Source of the DNA: an uncultured Sporolactobacillus sp.
GTDB taxonomy: Bacteria; Bacillota; Bacilli; Bacillales; Sporolactobacillaceae
Assembly: GCA_900543345.1 (NCBI GenBank)
Contig: UQRJ01000113.1
Location: forward strand, 1 to 8,559
Direction: 5' to 3'
Length of the DNA stretch: 8,559 bases
Under the pieces are notes generated by a model. That model saw only the letters and a program-made list of their open reading frames with translations. It ran no database searches and was not told where the DNA came from. Positions 1-6,698 of the stretch are shown here, piece after piece (the stretch's first letter is position 1; each line of letters begins with the position of its first letter). The position numbers and the translations under genes are program-made.

Positions 1-48
1 CGAGATGTCTTAGGGTCTCGTGGGCTCGGAGATGTGTATAAGAGACAG
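1..48. other. Nextera adapter with i7-type index (artefact)
   Basis: This is not genomic sequence. Positions 30-48 are the 19-base Tn5 mosaic end AGATGTGTATAAGAGACAG. Positions 15-29 are the Nextera read-2 primer part GTCTCGTGGGCTCGG, and 7-14 (GTCTTAGG) occupy the index position after the tail of the P7 primer at 1-6. The same sequence returns inverted at the other end of the window. Biological sequence starts at 49. Confidence 0.97.
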
Positions 49-221
49 GCAAACACCCGCACATCAATTACCGCTTTTATGATGCAAAAGCTCACAATTG
101 ATATGCTTTCAGATACAGCCAACTGTTAAAATTTTTCTTTTGCCGGAGGGCGATGTTGGGTGATACGCATCGCGCGCTTAACTAGCGTCCGTCCAGTCGT
201 TGGCGCAGCGCACAGGCTGAA
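49..221. other. Non-coding left flank; possible tail of a converging gene
   Basis: No confident gene is seen between the adapter and the amidohydrolase stop. On the plus strand two frames are open from the edge: one ends with TGA at 99-101 (last residues HINYRFYDAKAHN) and one with TAA at 127-129. Either could be the last codons of a converging gene cut by the fragment end, but 16-26 codons cannot show this. A weak 4 bp hairpin (ACAG 115-118, CTGT 123-126) is followed by a T-rich stretch near 132-140 and could end such a gene. A second dyad, GCGATG (150-155) with CATCGC (168-173), has a 12-base loop and no adjacent T-run. These are only suggestive. Confidence 0.35.
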
Positions 222-1640
222 TTAATCGGTGGGCGGCTGCACATCGTCGGGAATTAAGCTCTGGTAAGAAGAACCGTTTAGCCGTTCTTTCCATTCATTT
301 TGCGCCGTCGTTAAAAAATCACGATCAATCATTGCCTGAACTGCTGTGCAGGCTAATGCCTTACCGGCAAATAAAGCGGCATTGATCGCATAATGTGTCT
401 TTCCCTGGGCAACTGCCTGCCAAGAATGAACGGGGGTGCCAAGAGCCCACGTAGCGATTTTGCATCTTCCGGTCGGTACATTCCAACTAACGTCCGCCGC
501 ATCGGTCGAAGGCTGCATAAATTTCTCTTTTTCAGAAAAAGGATCAATCCAACACGCAATCGGAACTTCACGCGCCTGCTTTATTTGGTGCGAATCGATT
601 GAAGCAATGATGCTTTTTTGTTCAAATGAATCAAAGCTTTGAAAGATCGATCGAATCAATCGAACATCTTCATCGGTATACTCAGGATAGTTTAATTCAT
701 TCATGTAGTGCGCCATCGCCCGATGAAGGGTCGTATTAGGAATCAGATTATACGTTCCTCCTTGAATGCGATACGACATTTTTGTTTCGGTCATGAGCGA
801 CGCGCCTTGGGCAATTTTGATCACCCTTTGAAAAATCTGTTTGACTTCTTCGACGGTTTCGGCCCGAACCATACATCGTTCTTCAGCATACGATTGGACA
901 ACGTTCGGCGAAATGCCTCCTCCGTCCTTTACCGCATAATGGACTCTTGCGCAATTCGGGATGTGCTCTCTCAAGTAATTACAGCCGACATGCATGAGTT
1001 CCATCGCGTCCAGTGCACTGCGGCCGCGTTCCGGCGAGGCAGACGCATGCGAACTTTTTCCCTTGAATTGAAAATCCGCTAACAGAGAAGCCGTCGATGA
1101 AAGATGCATCACTTCATTTACCGTTCCGGGATGCCACGAGAAGGCGGCGTCAACATCGTTGAAACAACCGGCTTTGATCATAAAAACTTTTCCACTGCCG
1201 CTTTCTTCTGCAGGGCAGCCATAGTAACGAACCGTCCCTAACATGTGATGTCGGCTTAAATATCTTTTCACAGCAAACGCCGCGGCAAGCGAACCGACAC
1301 CGAGCAGATTATGGCCGCATCCGTGGCCATTCCCGCCGGCGACAACCGGATCCGGAGCGGCTACTCCGGCCTTTTGGCTCAATCCCGGCAAAGCATCTAA
1401 TTCGCCAAGAATTGCGATGACCGGTTTCCCCGAGCCGTAACTGCCGATAAATCCGGTTTTCAGTCCGGCTACATTCTCTGCCACCGAAAATCCTTCCTTT
1501 TCCAGCGCTTTACTGAGAATTTTGGCCGACTTAAATTCCTGGTAACTCAGTTCGGCCAAGTCCCATATTTGCTGACTTAGTTCGCTAAATAGTTGATAAT
1601 CGCTATCGATACTTTCTTCAATTTCTGTTGTTAATTTCAT
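222..1640 (-). CDS. M20D family amidohydrolase, AbgB-like
   Basis: A metal-dependent peptidase/amidase of family M20D, related to AbgB, the p-aminobenzoyl-glutamate hydrolase subunit, and to other N-acyl/aroyl amino acid hydrolases. It is probably cytoplasmic because no signal peptide is seen. Expected two-metal ligands are visible: Cys108 and His110 in GHGCGHN, Glu145/Glu146 in PAEESG, His170 in SWHPG and His405 in GTPVHSW. His198 in SSHAS matches the conserved His of the dimerisation lid, and STDAADVSW (378-386) is a conserved block of the AbgB group. The length of 472 aa is close to AbgB (about 480), so it looks intact. The start is ATG 1640, supported by AGGTGAT (1646-1652) with a 5-base spacer. 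The gene is last in the series, 95 bp after ubiX. No AbgA-like partner is present. The substrate is unknown; an aromatic or acyl amide conjugate feeding the UbiD enzyme is an inference from context. Confidence 0.93.
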   Translation of the reverse strand: MKLTTEIEESIDSDYQLFSELSQQIWDLAELSYQEFKSAKILSKALEKEGFSVAENVAGLKTGFIGSYGSGKPVIAILGELDALPGLSQKAGVAAPDPVVAGGNGHGCGHNLLGVGSLAAAFAVKRYLSRHHMLGTVRYYGCPAEESGSGKVFMIKAGCFNDVDAAFSWHPGTVNEVMHLSSTASLLADFQFKGKSSHASASPERGRSALDAMELMHVGCNYLREHIPNCARVHYAVKDGGGISPNVVQSYAEERCMVRAETVEEVKQIFQRVIKIAQGASLMTETKMSYRIQGGTYNLIPNTTLHRAMAHYMNELNYPEYTDEDVRLIRSIFQSFDSFEQKSIIASIDSHQIKQAREVPIACWIDPFSEKEKFMQPSTDAADVSWNVPTGRCKIATWALGTPVHSWQAVAQGKTHYAINAALFAGKALACTAVQAMIDRDFLTTAQNEWKERLNGSSYQSLIPDDVQPPTD

Positions 1641-1703
1641 AAATCATCACCTATTCTTCATTAGCAATCTGCTCTCATCAGAAAAAGCCTCAACCTGCAA
1701 CTG

Positions 1704-1734
1704 AAAAAAAGGCCATCGACGCGATTGATTGACC
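1704..1734 (-). terminator. Candidate intrinsic terminator after ubiX
   Basis: Read on the minus strand just after the ubiX stop, GGTC, a 5-base bulge, ATCG, a CGT loop, CGAT and GGCC form a bulged 8 bp hairpin, including one T-G pair, followed directly by seven T. The stem is imperfect, so it may act as a partial terminator that lowers expression of the downstream amidohydrolase rather than ending the transcript. No convincing promoter was found between it and the amidohydrolase start. Confidence 0.35.
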
Positions 1735-1735
1735 T

Positions 1736-2293
1736 CTAGCGGCGTTCTCGCCAGCGCCGGCTCCAATGATTTTCAATCGTTAATTGATCTAAAATACGGC
1801 TCACCAATCCGTCTGCCAATTCCTGAATAGTCGTCGGGTGATTGTAAAAGCCGGGCGCTGCAGGCATCATACAAGCGCCTGCTTTTCCGAGCCGACACAT
1901 GTTTTCCAGATTGATCAGACTCATCGGCGTCTCTCGGACAAGCACAACGAGTTTTCGCGACTCTTTAAGTGTGACGGAAGCCGTGCGCAGCAGCAGCGTG
2001 TCGCCGATCCCATTGGCGATCGCCCCCATCGTATTGACGGAGCAGGGAACAATTGCCATGCCGTCCCACCGATTGGATCCGCTGGCAATCGGCGAAAACA
2101 AGTCGCTGTTTTTATAAACGGGAAAATCAGTGACGATCCGTTCATACTCACCCTTGCATTCATATTTCATGACTTTTTCGCCCATTTCACTGAAAATAAC
2201 ATGGGTTTCAACACCTAAGTCCGCTAAAGCATTCAGCAGCCTCACCGCATAAATTGATCCGCTGGCACCAGTGATGCCGACGATCACCTTCAT
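1736..2293 (-). CDS. ubiX: UbiX flavin prenyltransferase
   Basis: UbiX joins a dimethylallyl group to reduced FMN and produces prenyl-FMN, the cofactor required by UbiD decarboxylases. The sequence is a full-length member of 185 aa. It has the N-terminal flavin motif GITGASG (6-12), DLFSPIASGS (64-73), VPCSVNTMGAIANGIGD (82-98), VTLKESRKL (107-115), RETP (120-123) and MPAAPGFY (143-150). Residues at the positions known to matter in Pseudomonas UbiX are kept by spacing: Ser11, Arg103, Lys110, Arg120, Glu121, Tyr150 and Arg166. The start chosen is ATG 2293, because GGAG (2302-2305) stands 8 bases upstream. The frame also opens at GTG 2302, three codons earlier, but that codon overlaps the ribosome site. 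The tail is arginine-rich (SRRWRERR). The gene lies 92 bp after the small gene and shares the locus with its expected client UbiD. Confidence 0.96.
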   Translation of the reverse strand: MKVIVGITGASGSIYAVRLLNALADLGVETHVIFSEMGEKVMKYECKGEYERIVTDFPVYKNSDLFSPIASGSNRWDGMAIVPCSVNTMGAIANGIGDTLLLRTASVTLKESRKLVVLVRETPMSLINLENMCRLGKAGACMMPAAPGFYNHPTTIQELADGLVSRILDQLTIENHWSRRWRERR

Positions 2294-2356
2294 ATCATTC
2301 ACTCCGTCATTGTGTCATTACTTCATCCGTTAATAAAAGCATATTGGCTGATCGCA

Positions 2357-2393
2357 GGTGTCCGACACCCCGCCCAATTGCCGGGTTACCGGC
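2357..2393 (-). other. Two short dyads between the 65-aa gene and ubiX
   Basis: Two small perfect hairpins lie close together: GCCGG (2380-2384) with CCGGC (2389-2393) and a 4-base loop containing the stop codon of the 65-aa gene, and GGTGT (2357-2361) with ACACC (2365-2369) and a 3-base loop. Neither is followed by a clear T-run on the minus strand, so a standard intrinsic terminator is unlikely. They could be processing or stability elements between the decarboxylase pair and ubiX. Five-base stems also occur by chance. Confidence 0.3.
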
Positions 2394-2583
2394 TCGTGCG
2401 AATCAGATAACGCCCTTGTTGATCACGTGCTAAACTATTTTCTGTACGGATTTCCGACCAGGCTAAGAGAATCTCTCTGTAGCGATAATTGGCAAATTCA
2501 TTAACGATCTCTGCAAAAAAGAGCGGCGTTTTGGCAAGCCGCGACTTGATTTTTTGCGATAAAGCCTCTATTTCCATGCTCAT
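2386..2583 (-). CDS. Small protein coupled to UbiD, unknown function
   Basis: A 65-residue basic protein that I cannot assign to a named family. It has no cysteine, no signal peptide and no membrane segment. The pattern looks helical: ALSQKIKSRLAKTPLFFAEI (8-27), then VNEFANYRYREILLAWSEIR, then a short strand-like end with RDQQGRYLI (54-62). This resembles a compact winged-helix arrangement, which is an inference. Its start ATG overlaps the UbiD stop in ATGA, and GGAGGAG (2586-2592) lies just upstream. The spacer is 2-4 bases for ATG 2583 and 8 bases for the in-frame ATG 2577, which may be the true start. The tight coupling argues for a real gene, perhaps a subunit or regulator of the decarboxylase. 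It is not a BsdD-type subunit, which is cysteine-rich. Confidence 0.75.
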   Translation of the reverse strand: MSMEIEALSQKIKSRLAKTPLFFAEIVNEFANYRYREILLAWSEIRTENSLARDQQGRYLIRTSR

Positions 2584-3938
2584 TTCTCCTCCAAATAATC
2601 TGCCAAATGCACCGTATCGGCTTTAAAATACCTTGCTTTCTCATAAGACTTACGTGAAATACCCGCCGGAATGGTCGCATCAATACCAAACTTGCTGGTC
2701 GTGGGCAACTGCCCTTTCGGCAAATCGGCGGCGCGAACAGAAGGATCGACATGTTTGGCCTGCACATTGCTAACAACCACAATATCTTGATCGGCCTGCA
2801 CGCGCAGGGCAATGGCCCAACGAACATCATCGTCGTCGAAAATATCAATATCATCATCGACGACAATGACTGTTTTCACGCCAAATATCGCCAGAAGTGC
2901 CAACACGGCGGCTTTGCCTTCACCCGGTTTCGGATGATCAAGCGCAGCAATGAACTCAAACTTATTACAGGCACCGATACTCGAACGAACGGCTGTAGGC
3001 CTGAGGTTGGCTGCCCGCAAGATACTAAACGCCTGATTCTCACGCCCCGGTGTACCTAAGCCATAGACTTCCCATGGCATAATTAATGAATGGAAAATGG
3101 CGTTTTTGCGATAAGTCATCGCGTTCACTTTCACCACAGGGTTATGTTTTACATTCCCCGATATCCGATGAAATTCTCCATACGGGCCTTCATCCGTTGT
3201 CCACCCTGTCGGCAGCACCTCACCCTCAAGCACAATCTCCGCATTTGCCGGTACTTCAACGTCGATGGTTTCACAGCGGACCATTTCTAACGGTTCTCCT
3301 CGGAGTGCCCCGGCAACGCCCATTTCGAAAATGCCCGTCGGCAGTGAAGATGCCGCCGCCAGCAATTCAATCGGATGCAAGCCAATCGCTACCGCTATTT
3401 CCAATGATTTTCCTTTCTCATAAGCTTCACTGTAAAACATCCTAATATCGCCGGGAGAATTAAAATCAATGCCCATGGTATTTTTCGTGCGGAACATATG
3501 TCGATACATCCCGGCATCTTTCCCCCACTTTTGGTGTTTGGCAAATTGAACGCCTGAACCGATATAAGGTCCTCCGTCTTTTTCATGCTGCAAAATTTGC
3601 GGAATCAGCGTTAAGTCGACGTCGTCCCCCGTTAAAATGACTTCCTTCAGGGGCACATCCTTTACCTTTACCGTCGGCAGCGGATTTTTAATTGCCCGCT
3701 GCAAACGCGGCCCCACTTCATCAGGGCGACACCCCAAGGCCAGTGCAATTTTACGCGCATCTTTAACGATACCGCCGACAATGGACATGTCATAGCCATT
3801 TACATGCTCCAATAAGACTGCTTTAGCAGAGTCGGTAATCAATGCGGACACATCCGTCGGGTCGACCGCTTTTTTTACAGTCACCAATTCATTGTTAGCT
3901 TGCAAAGTAGCCAAATATTCCCTTATCCCCGCTTGCAT
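2580..3938 (-). CDS. UbiD family (de)carboxylase, prenyl-FMN dependent
   Basis: The enzyme belongs to the UbiD family of reversible decarboxylases, which act on aromatic, heteroaromatic or alpha,beta-unsaturated acids using prenyl-FMN. It has 452 aa, shorter than many members but with all domains present. Arg146 in GMYRHMF and Glu250/Glu255 in DEGPYGEFHR match the catalytic Arg-Glu-Glu set (Arg173, Glu277 and Glu282 of fungal Fdc1), with the right spacing. Glu205 fits the metal-ligand Glu (Glu233). The other two predicted ligands differ: Asp141 stands where Asn is usual, and Gly163 where His is usual. An acidic stretch (361-371) leads into the C-terminal region. The start at ATG 3938 has GAGGAGG with a 7-base spacer. 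The gene follows the binding protein by 26 bp and overlaps the next gene. The substrate cannot be read from sequence; 4-hydroxybenzoate, vanillate or ubiquinone-type roles are not supported over others. Confidence 0.93.
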   Translation of the reverse strand: MQAGIREYLATLQANNELVTVKKAVDPTDVSALITDSAKAVLLEHVNGYDMSIVGGIVKDARKIALALGCRPDEVGPRLQRAIKNPLPTVKVKDVPLKEVILTGDDVDLTLIPQILQHEKDGGPYIGSGVQFAKHQKWGKDAGMYRHMFRTKNTMGIDFNSPGDIRMFYSEAYEKGKSLEIAVAIGLHPIELLAAASSLPTGIFEMGVAGALRGEPLEMVRCETIDVEVPANAEIVLEGEVLPTGWTTDEGPYGEFHRISGNVKHNPVVKVNAMTYRKNAIFHSLIMPWEVYGLGTPGRENQAFSILRAANLRPTAVRSSIGACNKFEFIAALDHPKPGEGKAAVLALLAIFGVKTVIVVDDDIDIFDDDDVRWAIALRVQADQDIVVVSNVQAKHVDPSVRAADLPKGQLPTTSKFGIDATIPAGISRKSYEKARYFKADTVHLADYLEEK

Positions 3939-3964
3939 AGACGTGCCTCCTCATGGATTTTGCT

Positions 3965-4954
3965 TTATTTCGGCAGATAGGAGAGATCGACACCTTCAGA
4001 AAAATCAACTGATTTTTTGATCGTTTTTTCCGACAGTTGGGTTTTCAACACTTGATCGGTGCCTTCCTTTGTGACTTTCAAGTCAGCCGGCACCGATTCA
4101 AACACATTTTTTACGGCCTGCGTTAAAACTTTATCGGAAACATTAGGATACCATTTCTTTAACGCTTTCTCGCCGTAAGCAGGATCTGCCGTCGTTTTTT
4201 TCACCTGTTCCTGCGTCACCTTTAAAAATTTCTTAAAAGCCGCAGCATGTGCCTTGACCCAGTTTGTTTTACCGATAACGACCAATCCGGCCGTTTGAAA
4301 ATTCGGTTTCGCCAGTACGCGATAATTTCCGCCCGTTACCATCAGTGATAATGTCGGTTCCGATACCATGCCGGCCGCCGCCTTGCCGCTCTGTATAGCA
4401 GCGGTCATCGGCGCCCCTGTTCCGGCATTAATAATTTGCACGTCTTTCGCGGGATTGATTTTTTCCTGCTGTAGCATATATTTCAGCGTGGAATCGGACA
4501 GGCTGCCGGCAGCGGTCACTGCCAGTGTCTTGCCTTTCAAATCATTTAACTGCTTATAAGAAGCGGACTTTTTGACCACGAGTTGATACGTGGCGCTCTG
4601 ATTTACCAAGGCATACGCTTTGACATCCAGACCGTTGTTTCGCTGCCGCAGCACATGTTCATAGCCGAATTGGGCGATATCCAGACTTCCTCCCACCAAG
4701 GCTTTTACCCCGTCGGCACCGGAATTAAAGGAAACCGGTTGTATATTTAAACCGGCCGCTTTGTATGCGCCGCTGCCGATGCCGACACTGACCGGACCAA
4801 TCGGATGGGCGACCATGCCGACTTTGATAGTTACCGGTTTTTTGGCAGTCTTGGAAGCTGAAGAAGATGTGTTGCCATCTGCACCACAAGCAGCCACCGT
4901 TAAACTTAGTAATACAATCAGCAATCCTGCGACTATCTTCCGCCATTTTTTCAT
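3965..4954 (-). CDS. ABC transporter substrate-binding lipoprotein, SsuA/NMT1-like
   Basis: The extracellular solute receptor of the importer encoded upstream. Residues 1-23 form a lipoprotein signal peptide: MKKWRK, a hydrophobic core and the lipobox VAAC, so Cys23 would be lipidated. A Ser/Lys-rich linker follows. The mature part has the two-lobe pattern of the NMT1/taurine/aliphatic-sulfonate binding family: KVGMVAHPIGPVSVGIGSGA near 44-63, FNSGADGVKALVGGSLDIAQ near 76-95 and LKGKTLAVT near 143-151. Members bind sulfonates, pyrimidine precursors, nitrate, phthalate and other small acids, so the ligand is open. The start is ATG 4954, with AGGGGAG (4964-4970) 9 bases upstream. The frame extends 21 codons further, but that part overlaps the permease and would hide the signal peptide. 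It lies 25 bp after the permease and 26 bp before UbiD. The length of 329 aa is normal for the family. Confidence 0.93.
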   Translation of the reverse strand: MKKWRKIVAGLLIVLLSLTVAACGADGNTSSSASKTAKKPVTIKVGMVAHPIGPVSVGIGSGAYKAAGLNIQPVSFNSGADGVKALVGGSLDIAQFGYEHVLRQRNNGLDVKAYALVNQSATYQLVVKKSASYKQLNDLKGKTLAVTAAGSLSDSTLKYMLQQEKINPAKDVQIINAGTGAPMTAAIQSGKAAAGMVSEPTLSLMVTGGNYRVLAKPNFQTAGLVVIGKTNWVKAHAAAFKKFLKVTQEQVKKTTADPAYGEKALKKWYPNVSDKVLTQAVKNVFESVPADLKVTKEGTDQVLKTQLSEKTIKKSVDFSEGVDLSYLPK

Positions 4955-4979
4955 TTCATTTTTCTCCCCTACTATTAGG

Positions 4980-5783
4980 TTATCGATATCTAAAAATATA
5001 TTTTTCCACCAATACAAGCAAACGTTCCAACACCACAGCTATCATCATGATGACCAGCAACCCGGAAAAAACGCCTGTCGTATCCAATATCGAAGACGAA
5101 TACGTAATAAAATAACCCAAGCCGCGGTTGGCGCCGACCATTTCGGCGATGACCGCCCCAATGGCGGAAGCGCCGATACTCAGGCGGACGCTGTTCAATA
5201 TCCAGGGAGCGGCGGACGGTAAAATCAGCCATTTTAGCTTCTGCCATCGTCCCGCTTGATAAGAACGCATCATTTGTTCCAGATCGGGATCGATATTGCG
5301 AATGCCTTCATAGGCGTTGTAATATGAGATAAAGATGACCATGATCACGACCATAAATACCTTCGATTGCAGGCCGATCCCGAACCAGACGACAAATAAA
5401 GGGGCGAGCGCAACCCGCGGCAGGCTATACAGGGCCATAATGTACGGAGAAACATAGTGTTGAAAATAACCGCTGTACGCGAGCAGAATCCCCAAAAGGA
5501 TGCCGGCTAACAGGCCGATCGGTAAACCGATCAACATTTCCTCCAACGTGACGCTCAAATGATACCAGAGTTGTCCATTTCCAATCATTTGCACCAATCT
5601 GATAAAGATCAGCGACGGTTTGCTCACCCACAAAATTTTAAAAGCGTGACCGGAAAGACCTTCCCATAATCCCAACAGAATGACACCGATGACGATTCGG
5701 CCCAGCCAAATATGAGGGCGGTTGTTACGCCATATTTTTTCCTTATTCCGGAGTCTTCGACGCCGCAATTTAGATTTCTCCAT
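4980..5783 (-). CDS. ABC transporter permease, SsuC/TauC-like
   Basis: The membrane subunit of an importer in the nitrate/sulfonate/taurine class. It has 267 aa with about six hydrophobic segments, near 27-43, 84-103, 112-135, 141-155, 200-216 and 238-256, and a strongly basic N-terminus (KLRRRRLRNK) that should stay in the cytoplasm. The cytoplasmic coupling loop typical of these permeases, the EAA region, is at about 172-194 (SYQAGRW, then LILPSAAPW) and would contact the ATPase. The frame is open 31 codons further up, to 5876, but this would overlap the ATPase gene by 74 bases. ATG 5783 is chosen because GGAGGG (5790-5795) lies 6 bases upstream and it leaves a 19 bp gap after the ATPase stop. 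The binding protein starts 25 bp downstream. Confidence 0.94.
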   Translation of the reverse strand: MEKSKLRRRRLRNKEKIWRNNRPHIWLGRIVIGVILLGLWEGLSGHAFKILWVSKPSLIFIRLVQMIGNGQLWYHLSVTLEEMLIGLPIGLLAGILLGILLAYSGYFQHYVSPYIMALYSLPRVALAPLFVVWFGIGLQSKVFMVVIMVIFISYYNAYEGIRNIDPDLEQMMRSYQAGRWQKLKWLILPSAAPWILNSVRLSIGASAIGAVIAEMVGANRGLGYFITYSSSILDTTGVFSGLLVIMMIAVVLERLLVLVEKYIFRYR

Positions 5784-5802
5784 GTCCCTCCCTCCATCGT
5801 CA

Positions 5803-6576
5803 TTATTTTTCGCTGGCAATGATCTGCCAGATTTTCTTCTGAAGTGCTTTGAAATTTTCATTAAAACGCGATTCATAATACGGACGAGGCCGTCCCAGAT
5901 TAACCGAAAATTCCGCGATGACTCTTCCCGGCCTTTTGCTCATCACCAGCACCCGATCGGAGAGCACGATGGCCTCCTCAATATCATGGGTGACAAACAA
6001 GACACTTTTCCCTACTTTTTCCCACATTTTCAAAAAGGCGTCACCTATTTTTACCCGAGTCTGGGCATCGAGCGGTCCAAACGGCTCGTCCATCAGATAA
6101 AGTTCCGGATTGTACGCAAATGCACACGCCAGCGCAACACGTTTGCGCATCCCGCCCGACAATTGTTTGGGATAATAATGTTCAAAGCCCTTTAAGCCAA
6201 CCAGTTCAATGAATTGTTTCGCCTGTTCCAACTGTACATTTTTCTTTCGTTTCTTTACCGCTAACGGCAGCCTGACATTATTGAGGATCGTTTCCCACGG
6301 CAGCAGCGCATCGTTCTGAAAGACAAATCCGACAGAATCCGGCACACCGTCGATTAATTGATCGTCCAGTATCACACTCCCTTTTTCCGGCCGAAGCAGT
6401 CCGCAGATCACTTTCAACAAAGTGGATTTGCCGCACCCGCTCGGACCGACTAACGAGACAAATTCCCCTTCTTTGACGTGTAAACTCAGATTATCCACAG
6501 CAACCGTGTCATGTTCTTTGCTTGTATAGCTGACCCGCACATCATCGACGATCAACTTTGCTGCCTGATCATTCAT
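5803..6576 (-). CDS. ABC transporter ATP-binding protein, SsuB/TauB-like
   Basis: The cytoplasmic ATPase that powers the importer. All nucleotide-binding motifs are intact: Walker A GPSGCGKST (44-52), Q-loop FVFQNDALLPW (84-94), signature LSGGMRKR (139-146), Walker B LYLMDEP (159-165) with catalytic Glu164, D-loop PLDAQ (168-172) and H-loop His197 in FVTHD. The C-terminal pattern VMSKRPGRVI is typical of the taurine/sulfonate/nitrate group. The length of 257 aa is normal. At start ATG 6576 an AAGGAG stands only 1 base away, too close to work well, and GGGAG stands 9 bases away. A short upstream reading frame overlaps this start, so translation may depend partly on coupling. An in-frame stop closes the region upstream, so a longer protein is not possible from a nearby ATG. 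Confidence 0.96.
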   Translation of the reverse strand: MNDQAAKLIVDDVRVSYTSKEHDTVAVDNLSLHVKEGEFVSLVGPSGCGKSTLLKVICGLLRPEKGSVILDDQLIDGVPDSVGFVFQNDALLPWETILNNVRLPLAVKKRKKNVQLEQAKQFIELVGLKGFEHYYPKQLSGGMRKRVALACAFAYNPELYLMDEPFGPLDAQTRVKIGDAFLKMWEKVGKSVLFVTHDIEEAIVLSDRVLVMSKRPGRVIAEFSVNLGRPRPYYESRFNENFKALQKKIWQIIASEK

Positions 6577-6637
6577 GCTCCTTCGCTCCCATATGCAGGA
6601 ATCTCATCCATAACGTCTGCCTATTTTCCTGCGCCAT
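6569..6637 (-). CDS. Possible 22-aa upstream small ORF
   Basis: A reading frame too short for standard gene calling: ATG 6637 to TGA 6569-6571, encoding MAQENRQTLWMRFLHMGAKE plus two residues. It has a well-placed ribosome site, GGAG at 6645-6648 with a 7-base spacer, and its stop runs past the ATPase start by 8 bases. It could be a leader peptide or a translational coupler for the importer. It may also be a chance frame in a 122 bp spacer, because nothing in the peptide is recognisable and its conservation is unknown. Confidence 0.3.
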   Translation of the reverse strand: MAQENRQTLWMRFLHMGAKEHE

Positions 6638-6698
6638 GCGGACGCTCCAATTACTGTTTATTTGAATAATTATTAAAAAATTCCAGTTAAGGCCCTGT
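6577..6698 (-). other. 122 bp spacer between dehydrogenase and importer genes
   Basis: This is the longest gap in the series. Its half next to the dehydrogenase stop is A/T-rich (6661-6680), and the other half holds the possible 22-codon frame. I see no GC-rich hairpin followed by a T-run, so no good terminator. The A/T-rich part could house a promoter for the importer and decarboxylase genes, but no pair of -35 and -10 boxes close to consensus was found. Confidence 0.35.

Noticed and set aside
708..1082. 124-codon plus-strand frame inside the amidohydrolase
   Set aside because: It lies wholly opposite the well-supported M20D gene with intact metal ligands and resembles no protein, so it is an antisense shadow.
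2386..2583. Small gene as BsdD/YclD-type decarboxylase subunit
   Set aside because: Known BsdD proteins are cysteine-rich with a zinc-ribbon pattern; this protein has no cysteine and a different pattern.
4955..5017. 21-codon N-terminal extension of the binding protein
   Set aside because: It would precede the lipoprotein signal peptide and overlap the permease; ATG 4954 has its own ribosome site.
4761..5222. 153-codon plus-strand frame across the binding protein and permease genes
   Set aside because: It is antisense to two real genes with clear signal peptide and membrane segments; its composition is that of a shadow frame.
5517..5532. Inverted repeat GATCGGT-AA-ACCGATC as an operator
   Set aside because: It lies inside the permease coding region far from any start and is explained by codons of a membrane segment.
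5784..5876. 31-codon N-terminal extension of the permease
   Set aside because: It overlaps the ATPase gene in another frame, while ATG 5783 has a strong ribosome site and gives the normal family length.
3965..6576. Importer as a thiamine-precursor or taurine system
   Set aside because: The family match is general; no thiamine, sulfonate or riboswitch element is present and the neighbours point to carboxylic acid chemistry, so no ligand is assigned.
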